NCBI RefSeq assembly: GCF_033118175.1
Contig: NC_083714.1
Span: 9,982,001 to 10,046,000 of the forward strand
Length of the DNA stretch: 64,000 nt
Direction of reading: 5' to 3'
From: Dama dama
Lineage: Eukaryota; Chordata; Mammalia; Artiodactyla; Cervidae
Part shown: in pieces, positions 23,111-33,847 of the stretch
Position numbering within the stretch: position 1 is the stretch's first letter
How the letters are laid out: every line of letters starts with the position of its first letter
Notes under the pieces: model-generated
The model's database searches: none
Seen by the model: only the letters and a program-made list of their open reading frames with translations
What the model was told of the DNA's origin: nothing
Made by a program: the position numbers and the translations under genes

Positions 23111-23784
23111 TTCCTAATGAGAGAGAAAGTAAGGTCATGAACTGGGACTGAGAAGGAGGAAGCATTGAAGATTTGAGGAAATGAAAGACAAAGAGAAGTT
23201 GGAAAGGGAACAGAACAGGGAACTACAGTATTTTCACCTTATTCTTTAGGAAAATTTTTCACTTTTTTCCTGAATTATCATGATGTTTGTCTCCTCCATA
23301 ACATTATTTTATTAACTTTACTACACTATACGTGGTTATCCCAAACACATAAATTACAATGCTATTAATGTTTAAAAATAAATGTTAAAAGCAAAATTGT
23401 CTTAATAAAACATATAATTGTGATAATAGTTGCAATACATTAATTACTTATTATTTCACTTTGAGCTTTAGGAAGCTGCTGTAGTTTATATTTAGACCAA
23501 AATAGGCAGAGCTCATACAGGGATTTTTATTCTTTTTCTTTCACCTTTTTATACAAAGTAGCTTTAGTGTTAAATTCTACATTTTATAAGTTTTAAATGG
23601 ACATAGGTATTTATTGTCTCCTTATTTTATTGATCTTAAATCCAAAAACAATTTTTAAATGTCAGAAAACAATATTAACACCACAAAATTAAATAGTGAT
23701 ATTTAAAACTACTAGAAAACTATTACACTCTCAAATTTTACTCAGAAGATTTAAATGGGAAAAGTTGATCAGCCTATGTGTTTT
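23111..23784. other. AT-rich sequence, nothing recognised
   Basis: No gene, repeat or regulatory signal that I can support. Confidence 0.4.
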
Positions 23785-24112
23785 TTAATATAATTTTATT
23801 TGCTTATTTATTGTATGTGCTGAGTCTTCATTGCTGCAAGGGCTTTTCTCTAGTTTCAGAGAGTGGGGGCTACTCCCTAGTTGCAGAGCACAGGCTTCTC
23901 ACTGCAGTGGCTTCTCTTGTTGCAGAGCACGGGCTCTAGGGTGCATGGACTCGGTAGTTGTGACTTCCAGGCTCCAGAGCACTGGCTTAATAGTTGTGGC
24001 GCACAGGCTTAGTGGCTCCATGGCATGTGGGATCTTCCAGGACCAGGGATTGAACTGGGGTCTCCTGCATTGGCAGGCAGATTCTTTACCACTGAGCCAC
24101 CAGGGAAGCCCA
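23785..24112 (-). mobile_element. CHR-type tRNA-Glu SINE (long form)
   Basis: Same architecture as 4640-4970: T-rich tail, CTAGTTGCAGAGCACAGGCT blocks, and tRNA-like head TTTACCACTGAGCCACCAGG in reverse complement. Confidence 0.8.
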
Positions 24113-24294
24113 GCCTACGTAATTTTAAAATTTTATATGAACCAGTTTGAAAAATAAATTATGTCAATTATAACATGCTTTAGTTGTAAATTATTATTTA
24201 TAATTGCATAACTTCAAGTATTAACATGCATAATGAAAATGTAAAATTTTTAAAAAGACAAATAGTCACTATAGCTTTAAAATCTGCTGTGAGC

Positions 24295-24484
24295 TTTCAT
24301 TTTCTAATATTCAATAATAACTGTGCTGGTGTCATAGAGATAAAGCCCTCAGTCTTTTTAAAAGAATTTGAATCTACAAATATCGAATCTTTCATTTTCT
24401 AATATTCGATAATAACTGTGCCAGTGTCATAGAGATAAAGCACTGTCTTTTTAAAAGAATTTGAATCTACAAATATTGAATCTA
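24295..24484 (+). repeat. 95-bp tandem duplication, two copies
   Basis: TTTCATTTTCTAATATTC starts at 24295 and again at 24390. Both copies contain GTCATAGAGATAAAGC, a CTTTTTAAAAGAATTTG run and an ACAAATAT..GAATC end. The copies differ by a few substitutions and a short deletion in the second. Confidence 0.9.
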
Positions 24485-24499
24485 GAAATATTAAAAATT

Positions 24500-24680
24500 G
24501 CAACTCAGTTCAGCAAAAAATATCATGTGTGTGGAGAACGAGTGCTCAAGTAATAAAGCAAATGGTGTAAAATGTTAATAGTAGGTGATTTGGGGTAAAG
24601 GGTATATGAGTGTTCTTTGAACTCTGTTTATGTTGGCAGCTTTTCTAGAAGTTTGAACTTATTTCTAAATAAGTTAAAAT
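24500..24680 (+). mobile_element. L1 3' end fragment
   Basis: AATAAAGCAAATGGTGTAAA then GGTATATGAGTGTTCTTTGA and an A-rich end resemble an L1M 3' terminus. Confidence 0.5.
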
Positions 24681-26965
24681 GAAGGAACAGACATGGACTG
24701 ACATAGTGACATAAGTGAAAATGGACAGTGTGCTTAGAAATAAATGTGGGGGAGTACCATATTTTATCTTGAATAAAAAAGTGGGAGAGTACCATAGTCT
24801 ATCCCCTTCTGTTCAGCTTATAAACTGAAGTCATTATCTAAGTAATGATTTTTTGTATTCTGAGAGCTAGCCTTTAAGTAGAACTAACTGCTCTTCTACT
24901 TTTCCTTCCCTGGTACAGACTCTGTGCTCCCTGTCACTGAATCTACAAGCAGAGTACTGACCCACCACATCCAGGTCTGCAGAGGGATCAGACATGGGAA
25001 TGCATCTGCAGCGATTCTGGACCAGCCATTTTTTTGTTGATCTTGCTGGCAAATGCTTTCTGATCTCATAATGCTTATAGCCATGTCTTTAACTTCTCTG
25101 ATATTCAGTGAGGAATCCCCACAGCCAGGATCTATAGTCAGATCATTACAAATGACAATTTTGGTTTGGTAAGGAAGGAGATACATGTGGAGATCATTAC
25201 ATGATATCATCTATAAGGGAAAAACTGCAATGTATGTCATCTTGGAAATCCTCAAAATTCCAGAGCTAAAAATAAATATCGGACTATTAGGCAATGTCTC
25301 TGTGAATTTCAGATCCAAAGTGTTGCCAATAACAAACATGCCACCAATAACACAAACTCATCAAATGTCCCAGTTGAAAGTCACTTTTAATTATTGTTGG
25401 TATTATTATTATCATCATCATCAGAATCATTATCATTAGCACAAAACTTAATCCACTAATAAAACAAAAATCACACCCTAAAGACAGATGTCTTCATGAA
25501 AATGAATCAATAACATTATCTTCATGTACAAGGGACAGCACCCTGAGTATAAAGACCATATCACAGCTTGATAATCAATTCAATAATTCAACCAACATTA
25601 TTGAGCACCTAGGCACAATGGGAGATTTAAAAACATATACAAGAATCCCTGCTTTTAAGAAATTTTACAGTCTAGTAGGAGATATTGAAGAACATCAAGA
25701 ACAGAGGACCACATGAGCTCAGTGACATAATGGAATCAGTACCACGTATGAAGTGTAATTGGAAAGAGACATCACAAGAAACTAATGTCACATTTACTTA
25801 GAGGCAATCACATTCAGTAGGGGCAATCAGAAGAGGCTCCTTAGAGAAGGTGGCATCTGAGCTGGGCTTTGAAGAACTGGAAGGATTTTGGCAGACTGGC
25901 ATGTAGAGAACAGGTATTACAGGTGGAGAAGATAGAGTGGGCCAAAGCATGGCTATGGGAAAGTTAGTAGCATGTTTGAGGAGGGAACAATACTCCAGTT
26001 TGGCTAGAGCATGGGATCTATGTAAGTGGGAATGGTGTGATAATATGCTACAAATTTTATGGGGCCATATTTTGAATGGCTTTAAATGACAGGCTACAAT
26101 TTCAGATCTTTAACTTATGTCACAGTAATTATATTTATCCATGGCAATAAAATATGCAATTATTTATGAAGAGATACAGTCATTTCAGTTCCAGATTTCT
26201 TAGGGAAACTCAAGTGGTTACTAGGCAATGTTATTGCCTTGCTATCAGAAATGTCCCAGCGTGTAACACCAATCAACCAATAGTAGAATTTTCTATTCTG
26301 CATGTAACTAAACTTCTTCCATCCATACAGGGTCCACACTTCTTCCCATTCCCACCAGTTCTTGTGGCACCTGATCAGTTGAGGCAAGTCTAATTCAGGA
26401 TTTCCAGCCACAACCACTACCCTGAAACTAGCACCCACAACTTTGAAAAGTGAGAGTGGTGGTGGCAGGGGTAGTGAACAGTGTCATGAAAACGTAGCCA
26501 TCTGAAAAAGTCTCTGGAATCCCCATCCCAAGAGTCAAGCTTAGTTCTCTGAAATTGGAATTCCTGGTCCTCCACTCAGTTTGGCCCAGAAGACAACTGG
26601 AGGGGTCCCAGAACTCACAGTGCCTGATTAAGGTCATCTTTTAGAGTTTCCTCTTAATGTCAGTAAATTCCTTAAAGGAATGACATTTCATGCAGGTGAC
26701 ATGTTACTTAAAGCCCTCCTGGGTCTGAGCCTGTTGAAGCTGTGGATAAACTGGGGTGAATTTCTTTTTCTAACCAAGGAACCCTATTGGGTTTTGTCTT
26801 TACACAACAGGCTGGTAGTTGGGACCTTCTCGAGTGCACTGACGGTTGAGATTTTAAAGAATAGTTGTATTAGGTGACCAAACCAAAGAAGTAAGCTATT
26901 TAAGGCACCCCAGGAAGGCTTAGAATGACAAGTTGCCATGGCCACACTACACCGCCTGCAGCCAG
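24681..26965 (-). other. Downstream of SLC25A53; possible 3' UTR, boundaries unknown
   Basis: This region lies 3' of the SLC25A53 stop codon on the minus strand. It is mostly unique, with an ATT/ATC simple repeat at 25397-25440 and an ancient repeat at about 25560-26120 (TATTGAGCACCTAGGCACAA, later GGTGGCATCTGAGCTGGGCT). Some of it is probably 3' UTR because coding-intronless SLC25 genes of this type have long ones, but I cannot fix a polyadenylation site. Possible ATTAAA signal on the minus strand at 25386-25391. Confidence 0.4.
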
Positions 26966-27886
26966 TCAGTCTTTCAGCTCTTTCCTGGAATGATACCTCC
27001 TCTGCAGGAAGTCATGGATAGCAGTAGTGAGGCCCCAGGTTACACTGGACCTTAGGATGACCAGGGAACCTCCCCGGTATATCATAAATACCTTTCGGCC
27101 CCGAGTGTCCCACACATCCTGGACAGAAGCCCATAAGCTTGGCATGCTCTGCCAGCCAATGTGGGACTGCATATTGGCAACCAGCACAATCAGAGGATAC
27201 AGAACTAGGCAGGTGATTGTTCCATTGACACTCCCAGACACCAAGGCAGGAACCCAGTGGGGCAGGCCCTGCTCTGCCAAGCTATTCTGGATGGGATCCT
27301 TGAAGGAAAAATACAGAGCACTCCCCAGGCTGTTCCTGAGAAGGACAGGCCAGAAACCACGATAGTAACCCTGTGACAGCCGGCCCCAAAGCCCATAAGA
27401 GTGAAATTCCTTGAGAATGCTGAAGGTGCTGGGAAAGCGAGCTTGCTTGCGACCATCTTGGAGCACATTTTGCACCCTCTCAAAGGGGCTGAGTGCCACA
27501 GCCTCCACCACACCAGACATGAGCCCCGCAGCCCAGCGGTGCCCCAGGGAGTGTGGCCCAACAGGGGAGAGACAAAACAGCATGCTATCGTAAGTCCCAA
27601 ACAGCAGAGTCCCTTGCAATGTCTTGGAGAGAAGAGGTGGGTAGATTCCCCGGTAGAAGTATTGAGGGCCTTCATGCCAAAGTTGCCTCACAGCCTCTGA
27701 CACCGCCACAGCATGGATCTGTTGCCGGAACATAACCTTATAGATAGGAAAGGTCAGAAAAGTAGACATAAAGTTGGAAATGGCACCAAGGGCGTAGGCA
27801 TGGGAGTGCCAGCTTCTCTTTCCTGGAGCCTCTTTTCGTGTCCAGGGCTGAAGCTCCTTCCCGGGAGAGTGGTTTTGTTCCCCCAT
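26966..27886 (-). CDS. SLC25A53: Mitochondrial carrier family protein SLC25A53
   Basis: Encodes a 306-residue SLC25 carrier, the normal family length, in one uninterrupted exon ending with TGA at 26966-26968. I start it at the ATG at 27884-27886 (MGEQNHSPGKELQ), where the mammalian protein begins; an in-frame ATG at 27970 would add 28 hydrophobic residues and lies upstream of good splice-acceptor sequence. Three carrier repeats are visible, at about residues 30-105, 115-205 and 210-300. Their signature motifs (normally PxDxxK/R) are eroded: repeat 1 reads PIYKVM (47-52), repeat 2 PFERVQ (134-139), repeat 3 PLIVLV (231-236), so only repeat 2 keeps its acidic residue. FYRGIYPPL and YYRGFWPVL follow repeats 1 and 2. 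The closest relatives known to me are SLC25A51/52, the mitochondrial NAD carriers; the substrate of SLC25A53 itself is not established. Expected in the inner mitochondrial membrane. The frame is intact, with no stop or indel. Confidence 0.96.
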   Translation of the reverse strand: MGEQNHSPGKELQPWTRKEAPGKRSWHSHAYALGAISNFMSTFLTFPIYKVMFRQQIHAVAVSEAVRQLWHEGPQYFYRGIYPPLLSKTLQGTLLFGTYDSMLFCLSPVGPHSLGHRWAAGLMSGVVEAVALSPFERVQNVLQDGRKQARFPSTFSILKEFHSYGLWGRLSQGYYRGFWPVLLRNSLGSALYFSFKDPIQNSLAEQGLPHWVPALVSGSVNGTITCLVLYPLIVLVANMQSHIGWQSMPSLWASVQDVWDTRGRKVFMIYRGGSLVILRSSVTWGLTTAIHDFLQRRYHSRKELKD

Positions 27887-27945
27887 GCTGAAGATACCTG
27901 GGTGCAGATGGAAGAAACTGGCAAGAGTGGAAAAAAAGAGGTTAG
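27887..27945 (-). promoter_or_regulatory. SLC25A53: Candidate splice acceptor(s) upstream of the SLC25A53 start
   Basis: On the minus strand a pyrimidine-rich tract (CCTCTTTTTTTCCACTCTTG) ends in CCAG with the AG at 27918-27919, 32 bases before the ATG. Two further AGs lie closer to the ATG (...CACCCAG and ...TCTTCAG). One of these probably joins a distant non-coding first exon to the coding exon, as in the human gene. The exact site is not determined. Confidence 0.5.
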
Positions 27946-27989
27946 ACTGACCAATGAAATCTTTTGGCAAGCATCTTCATTGCTTAGTT

Positions 27990-30060
27990 AGAATCAGAGG
28001 CTCAAGAAACTCAGCTCTAAAGAAACAAGTAATTCTCTGGGCCAGTTTCTGAGAAATATGTACACTCTTAAGAAAGAATTCCTCCACCTTAAATTAAAAC
28101 AAAGGCAGTTAGTTGTGCTGAACAAAGTCACCCCTACAGTGTTTTTCTGACCCAGCAAATATTCTCATATTCAAAGAAGGTTGAAGAATGAAGAAAATAA
28201 AATTAGTGAAGGAGGGCTCCCCATCCTTACTGCATTCACCATATGAAATCTTGCATTTGATAAACTGTTAAAATAATAAGTTGCTCTTCCCTTTCCAAAA
28301 AGTGGCACTATCTTATCAGGCAGAAAGGCCTGTAGGGTGTAGTCCAGGACTTTCTCTAAAAGATAGTAGTAAATTTAGGGAGCAGGGAAGCTCCTTGCCT
28401 CTTTTTTTACAGATTCTTGATGATGTGCTAGCTGTCTCATGGCAACACCCCGCTCCCCTCTCCCAATTGAGGAACAGAAAGAGTAACTATTCCTGGAAGT
28501 TTAGCAAGAAAAGGCTCCGTACATGACAGTTTTTGAGCTTAACCTTGTAGACCTGTTGCTGTATAACAGTGCAGGTGTTCTCAATGTACAGGCTATTGAC
28601 ATTTGGGGCCAGATAATTCTTCATCACAGGTGCCCACCCTGTGCACCGTATGATGTTTAGTGGTATCCTGTGGCACAAGTTGTGACCCACCCAGTTATAG
28701 CAAGAGGAGGGCACGGCAACCCACTCCAGTGTTCTTGCCTGGAGAATCCCCATGGACAGAGGAGCCTGGCGAGCTACAGTCCATGGGGTCGCAAAGAGTC
28801 AGACATGACTGAGTGACTAAGCACAGCACAGCACAGCTATAACAAACAGAAATATCTAAAGATATTACCTTATGTCCTCGGGGTGAGGAAAGAAGATAAA
28901 ATTGCCCTGGTTCAGAGCCACTATACTAGAGGGAAGAGGTTGTGCAAAGATTCCAAGCTGTTGCTCCTACCTGGGAGTAGTCTGGGAGCAGATGGAGTAG
29001 TATGAAAGGTAACTGGGGAGCCAGGGCCCATGAAAGAATTTTGGGATCAAGAAGAAATGAATGGTCAGCACAGATCTGAGAACCTGAGGGAGTTGTCAGG
29101 AAGGAACTAGGGGTGAGAGGACAGGGTGTGTGGCTTGGGGATGGTGTGTGGAGAGGAACAGGAAGTGGTGTGGTGGGGGAGAGGGGGACAGGGGCACAGG
29201 GACCATGACTGGACATCAGACTCATATCTAGATGGACAGGAAGCCTGGTAGGAACTGCAGACCCAGAGGTTTCACACAGAACCCTGGACTGTGTAGTCCC
29301 CAGAGGAGAGAGCTATTGGGGCTCTAGTTACGCTAGCCCATCCGATAGGGACAAAGGGGTCACCAGGCTGAGGAACTGGGGGTGGGCTAGAAGCCAGGCC
29401 CTGAAAGAAGCCCACTGCAGCCTTCCCTGGGCTGCTGCACTCAAGAACTTGCCTTGAAGTGCTTCTCCTTCCAGAATGACCCCCATAAGCTTCTCCCTGG
29501 CTTTTTGCTCCTGCTCCATCCACAGTCCACTATCTGACCTTACAACCCCACCCCCCTCAAGCCACAGTCTGTCTAGGGGGAGGGGGTAGAGGCTCAGCCT
29601 CCTGTGCCCTGCCACTAGCCCTCCCCTACCCTCAGCAGTTCGGAGGCCCTTAAGCCTCAACTCCTTAACCCTCATGGCCAGAAGGATGGGAAGGCTCCTC
29701 TGCTTTGGATCCTTTAGCTAAGAACTGGCCAGGAGCACAGGCTCAAGAGGCCCACTCCTTACATCCTTCCAGGGCACTCCTGGGCCCATGGCAGCCCCCT
29801 CCATATCCCAGGAGCCAAAGCTGACCCCTTTCCTTGGAGGGGAGCTCCTATCTGGCCCCCAAAGCCACAGGGGAGCCCAAAATTACCCAGCTGTCCTACC
29901 AAGGATTTCTCTCCAAGTTTTATCTGCACATGCATAAGGACAGGTGGTGAGGGAAACGTTTGTCCCCTCTTCTATCTCAGAATGCAGTAATATTCCACTT
30001 CCTCCCCACATTTTCCAGAGTAACCTGCAAACATGTGTTGATTGACTGTAAGGCGGGCCA
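27990..30060. other. Unique, GC-richer sequence upstream of SLC25A53
   Basis: Low TE content, consistent with a gene-proximal intron on the minus strand. GA- and CT-rich stretches at 29090-29200 and 29500-29620. Short frames here (for example 29328-29675) show no recognisable domain. Contains one SINE fragment. Confidence 0.5.
28702..28838 (+). mobile_element. Bov-A type SINE, 5' truncated
   Basis: GGCACGGCAACCCACTCCAG to ATGACTGAGTGACTAAGCAC, with a CACAG repeat tail. The tRNA-like head is missing. Confidence 0.85.
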
Positions 30061-30069
30061 ATTTAGCTG

Positions 30070-30205
30070 AAAGAAAACTGGGCTAGAATTTGGCAGACCA
30101 AATTCTCAGTGCCAGTTCTCTTTTCAACTTCTTTTGTGACCTTTAGAAATATATTGACATCTTGGAGCCTCAAGCATCTCAGTTATGAAATGAGCAGACA
30201 CCAGG
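30070..30205 (+). repeat. MIR SINE
   Basis: AATTCTCAGTGCCAGTTCTC, TTTTGTGACCTTTAG and TTATGAAATGAGCAGA follow the MIR order; diverged. Confidence 0.55.
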
Positions 30206-30495
30206 GGCTAGGGTAGGGGGGTGCTCTCTAGGCATCCTCATACTGTGCATGTGGCAGGGGGTTGATGAAGAGGAATTCAGGCCAGTATTTGATAGAGGAA
30301 TCGTGCTTTTCCACCCTTGGTTCCTTCTGTTTTGGTCAATCTTTTTCAGGGATTAAAAGTGAACAATAATTCAGAAACACCTTACCTGAAATATCTGTCA
30401 TAATTTTATAATTTTATAAATCTAACTCATCCTGTTTTATGGGGGAGAGGGAGTCAATTTTTCTCCCATGTGTTTTCCTGTTAAAATGCCAGCCT

Positions 30496-30665
30496 TTGGG
30501 GGCAGACAGTCCTGAGTCTGAATTCTGCCTCCACCATTTGCTTAGTTGTATGACCTTAGGCAAGACACTTCACTCAGTCTCAGTTTCTTTGGCTACAGAC
30601 GAGGGACAATAGACCTCCCTCAAAGGGTTGTTGTAAAGATTAACAAAATAAAATGAGATAAAGTG
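30496..30665 (+). repeat. MIR SINE
   Basis: CTGAGTCTGAATTCTGCCTC, TGACCTTAGGCAAGACACTT, GGGTTGTTGTAAAGATTAA: a good MIR. Confidence 0.8.
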
Positions 30666-31320
30666 GTTGACCATCCATGGCATGGTGGCATCAGTCAACT
30701 GTATTTTTTTTTTTTAAAGATGTTTCCCCACCTCACACCTATGCGGATGCTGCACATGCTCCTGCAGCACACTCAGAACCATTTAAAATGGTATGGTGGG
30801 ACAAATCCTGTGTTCACATGGGAGGCAAGGAAGACCTTTCTTCTGTGAATGCAAAGGTGTTATAAAAGCAATCCTGGACAGCCTGGCCCCTTACACAAGA
30901 ATTCCAAAGTAGGGGCCTCAGAACAAGCCTGGAGTCAGCCTAGAGCAGTTACCCCCTGGGCCCTATGATGCATCTCCTATGTTTACAACCTTGGAAAGTG
31001 AGTGGAAAGGATTCCAGACTTCCCTGGCTAGTCTAGCCCAGATGCACAGCCTGCATGATCATGCCAGAATCCAGCCCTATATGTGTCCATTTATTCCAGG
31101 CATCCCTCTGTCAGTCCTTTGGTCTGCTCACAAACACATGTCAATCACTGTGGGTAAGTCACTGTGAAGCAGGGGTGAACAGGACTTGGTACCAGCCCTG
31201 GAGGGCTTGAGAATCTAGCGGGGGAGACAGGTCAACCATGAGTTAAACTATACTGGAAGGCAAAAGAAAGCTTATGCTAATCAAGGACAGAGAAAAACAT
31301 AAGAGCAATATATTTCACAT
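30666..31320. other. Unique sequence, nothing recognised
   Basis: No gene seen; a poly-T of eleven at about 30706-30716. Frames at 30663-30865 are short and unlike any family I know. Confidence 0.4.
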
Positions 31321-31332
31321 AGCATAGGGAGA

Positions 31333-31540
31333 TATCCAGGGGGTCTTCCCAACCCAGGGATCGAACCCAGGTCTCCCTCATTGCAGGCAGATTCTTTACC
31401 AGCTGAGCCACAAGGGAAGCACAAGAATACTGGAGTGGGTAGCCTATCTCTTCTCCAGAGGATCTTCCCGACCCAGGAATCAAACCAGGGTCTCCTGCAT
31501 TGCAGGCAGATTCTTTATCACCTGAGCTATCAGGGAAGCC
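31333..31540 (-). mobile_element. SINE with doubled tRNA-like unit, lacking its tail
   Basis: Two tRNA-derived units in reverse complement (TTTACCAGCTGAGCCACAAG and TTTATCACCTGAGCTATCAG). The BovB-like 3' body normally present at the left is absent. Confidence 0.85.
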
Positions 31541-32260
31541 TCTTGATGTAAATGAAAGAGGAGAGCAAAAAAGCTGGCTTAAAACTCAACATTCAAAAAA
31601 TGAAAATCATGGCATCTGGTCCCAACACTTCATGGCAAATAGATGGGGAAACAGTGAGAGACTTTATTTTCTTGGGCTCCAAAATCACTGCAGATGGTGA
31701 CTGCAGCCATGAAATTAAAAGATGCTTTCTCCTTGGAAGAAAAGCCATGACAAACCTAGATAGCATATTAAAAAGTAGAGACCTCACTTTGCTGACAAAG
31801 GCCCATATAGTCAAAAGCTATGGCTTTTCCAGTAGTCATGTATAGATGTGAGAGTTGAACCATAAAGAAAGCTGATCACCAAAGAGTTGATGCTTTTGAA
31901 CTGTGGTGTTGGAGAAGACTCTTGAGAGTCCCTTGGACTGCAAGGAGATCAAAGCAGTCCATCCTAAAGGAAATCAGTCCTGAATATTCATCAGAAGGAC
32001 TGATGCTGAAGCTGAAGCTCCAATACTTTGGCCACCTGATGTGAAGAACTGACTCACTGGAAAAGACCCTGATGCTGGGAAAGATTGAGGGCAGGAGAAG
32101 GGGACGACAGAGGATGAGATGGTTGGATGGCATCACTAACTTGCTGCACATAAGTTTGAGCAAGCTCTGGGAGTTGGTGATGGACAGGGAAGCCTGGAGC
32201 GCTGCAGACCACGGAGTCACAAAGAGTTGGACACAACTGAGCAACTGAGCTGACTGACTG
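31541..32260 (+). mobile_element. BovB LINE 3' fragment
   Basis: From the RT region onward: frame 31552-31845 reads LNIQKMKIMASGPNTSWQID and TADGDCSHEIKRCFLLG. Ends at the BovB 3' terminus (ACTGAGCAACTGAGCTGACT). The protein frame is broken after about 31845. Confidence 0.88.
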
Positions 32261-32509
32261 AGCATAGGGAGCAGCCTAAAATTTCTCTGAGAGGGGGCAT
32301 CTGACTTGATTCTTGACCCATGAGCAGGCTCTAGTTAGATGGAGGAGTGAGGGCAGGAGTTCTAGGCTGAGGAAGCGGCCTAAAGCACAGATGCCTAAAA
32401 GCATGAGTGGTACCCAGTTCTGGATGCAGGCTGTGGGAAGAAGAGAGATCTGTGGCTGACAGAGACAAGTCAGTTTATAATGAGTGCCTTATTTGTTTGC
32501 CCCACTGCA

Positions 32510-32710
32510 GTGCATTATAGCATAAAGATACAGGCTCTAGAATCAGATAGCCCTGGGTTCGAATTTCACTGCTCCACTTCCTAGCTTTATGACCTTGGCC
32601 AAATCTCTTACACTCTCTGAACCTCAGTACCCTTACCTGTAAAATGATTGTCATGAAGGTTGCATGAGATGAAGTATACAAAATACTTAGTATGGTACCC
32701 AGTATACAAG
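32510..32710 (+). repeat. MIR SINE
   Basis: GCCCTGGGTTCGAATTTCAC, TATGACCTTGGCCAAATCTC and CCTTACCTGTAAAATG are the MIR core. Confidence 0.85.
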
Positions 32711-32809
32711 TTGGTCCATACATTATATTAGTAGTTGTATTTTTAAAATGAGATCCCAGGAATATAGGTAAGATTACAACAACATTGCTCTAAAGTCTGA
32801 AATCAGTCT

Positions 32810-33135
32810 AATAAACTGGGTTGTCTGCAGTGTGCATTTTAAATTGTTTGTTGGAAATGAACCTATCTATGAAACAGAAACAGAATCAAGGATGTAGAAA
32901 ACAGACTGGTAGGTGCCAAGAGGGAAGGAGTTGGGGAAGGGATGGTGTGGGAGGTTGGGGTTAGCACATGTAAGCTTTTATATATAGTAGGGATAAACAA
33001 CAAAGTCCTACTGTATATAGCACAGAGAACTCTATTCAATATCCTATGAAAAACTATAATGGAAAAGAATATAAAAAGAATGTGCATATATATGTGTGTG
33101 CATATATATATATGTATATATACACATACATACAT
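32810..33135 (+). mobile_element. Cetartiodactyl L1 3' end with AT/GT-rich tail
   Basis: GTTGGGGTTAGCACATGTAA, AACAACAAAGTCCTACTGTA, CTATTCAATATCCTATGAAA: the same 3' UTR as at 43080-43520. It ends in an alternating purine-pyrimidine tract (33081-33146) and resumes after two insertions at about 33813-33960. Confidence 0.75.
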
Positions 33136-33146
33136 ACATATGTGTG
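33081..33146 (+). repeat. Alternating (TA/TG/CA) microsatellite
   Basis: Continuous purine-pyrimidine alternation (GCATATATATGTGTGTGCAT and on). It was the target of the following BovB. Confidence 0.85.
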
Positions 33147-33597
33147 TTCATGGGGTTCTCAAGGCAAGAATACTGAAGTGGTTTGCCATTCCCTTCTCCA
33201 GTGGACCACATTTTGTCAGAACTCTCCACCATGACCTGTACATCTTGGGTGGCCCTACATGGCATGGCCCATAGTTTCATTGAGTTAGACAAGGCTGTGG
33301 TCCATAAAAGGAAATCAGTCCTGAATATTCATTGGAAGGACTGATACTGAAATGAAACTCCAATACTTTGGCCACCTGATGCAAAGGACTGACTCAATCG
33401 AAAAGACTCTGATGCTGGGAAAGACTGAAGGCAGGAGGAGAAGGGGATGGACAGAGGATGAGATGGTTGGATGGCATCACTGACTTGCTGGACATGAGTT
33501 TGAGTAAGCTCTGGGAGTTGGTAATGGACAGGGAAGCCTGGCGTGCCACAGTCCATGGGGTCACAAAGAGTCGGACACACCTGAGCGACTGAACTGA
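33145..33597 (+). mobile_element. Internally deleted BovB (5' part joined to 3' part)
   Basis: 33145-33310 matches what I recall as a 5' BovB segment (GGTTCTCAAGGCAAGAATAC to GAGTTAGACAAGGCTGTGGT). 33311-33597 is the BovB 3' end (GAAATCAGTCCTGAATATTC to CTGAGCGACTGAACTG). ACATATGTG flanks the whole unit at 33136-33144 and 33598-33606, so it arrived as one 453-bp insertion. GTCCAT at the join is present in both parents. Confidence 0.75.
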
Positions 33598-33606
33598 ACA
33601 TATGTG

Positions 33607-33812
33607 CATGCTAACTCACTTCAGTCACATCCAACTCTTTGCAACCCTATGGACTGTAGCTCACCAGGCTTCTCTGTCCATGGTATCCAAGAATACTGGA
33701 ATAGGTAGCTATTTCCTTCAGAGGATCTTCCTAAACTAGGGATTGAGCCCATGTCTCCTATGTCCCCTGCATCGGCAGGGGGTTCTTTACCACTAGTGCC
33801 ACATGGGAAGCT
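33607..33812 (-). mobile_element. Bov-tA type SINE
   Basis: CACATCCAACTCTTTGCAAC body, TTTACCACTAGTGCCACATG head. It reuses the ACATATGTG target, with TACATATGTG on its right side. Confidence 0.88.
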
Positions 33813-33821
33813 TTATACATA

Positions 33822-33847
33822 TGTGTGTGTGTGTGTGTGTGTGTGTA
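33822..33847 (+). repeat. (GT)n microsatellite
   Basis: Thirteen GT units in the resumed L1 tail. Confidence 0.95.

Larger units (their letters stand above)
31321..32270 (+). mobile_element. Composite insertion: SINE (inverted) + BovB in one target-site duplication
   Basis: AGCATAGGGA occurs at 31321-31330 and 32261-32270. Between them are a minus-oriented, tail-less Bov-tA-like SINE (about 31333-31540) and a plus-oriented 5'-truncated BovB (about 31541-32260). The join reads GGGAAGCCTCTTGATG: GGGAAGCC belongs to the SINE head and GCCTCTTGATG to BovB, so GCC is shared. Confidence 0.8.

Noticed and set aside
24896..25210. 104-codon minus-strand frame downstream of SLC25A53
   Set aside because: No domain, no start context. 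If transcribed it is probably 3' UTR.
27887..27970. Upstream in-frame ATG extending SLC25A53 by 28 residues
   Set aside because: Good splice-acceptor sequence lies between it and the accepted start, and the mammalian protein begins MGEQN.
29328..29675. 115-codon minus-strand frame upstream of SLC25A53
   Set aside because: Low-complexity, purine-rich region with no domain; probably intronic.
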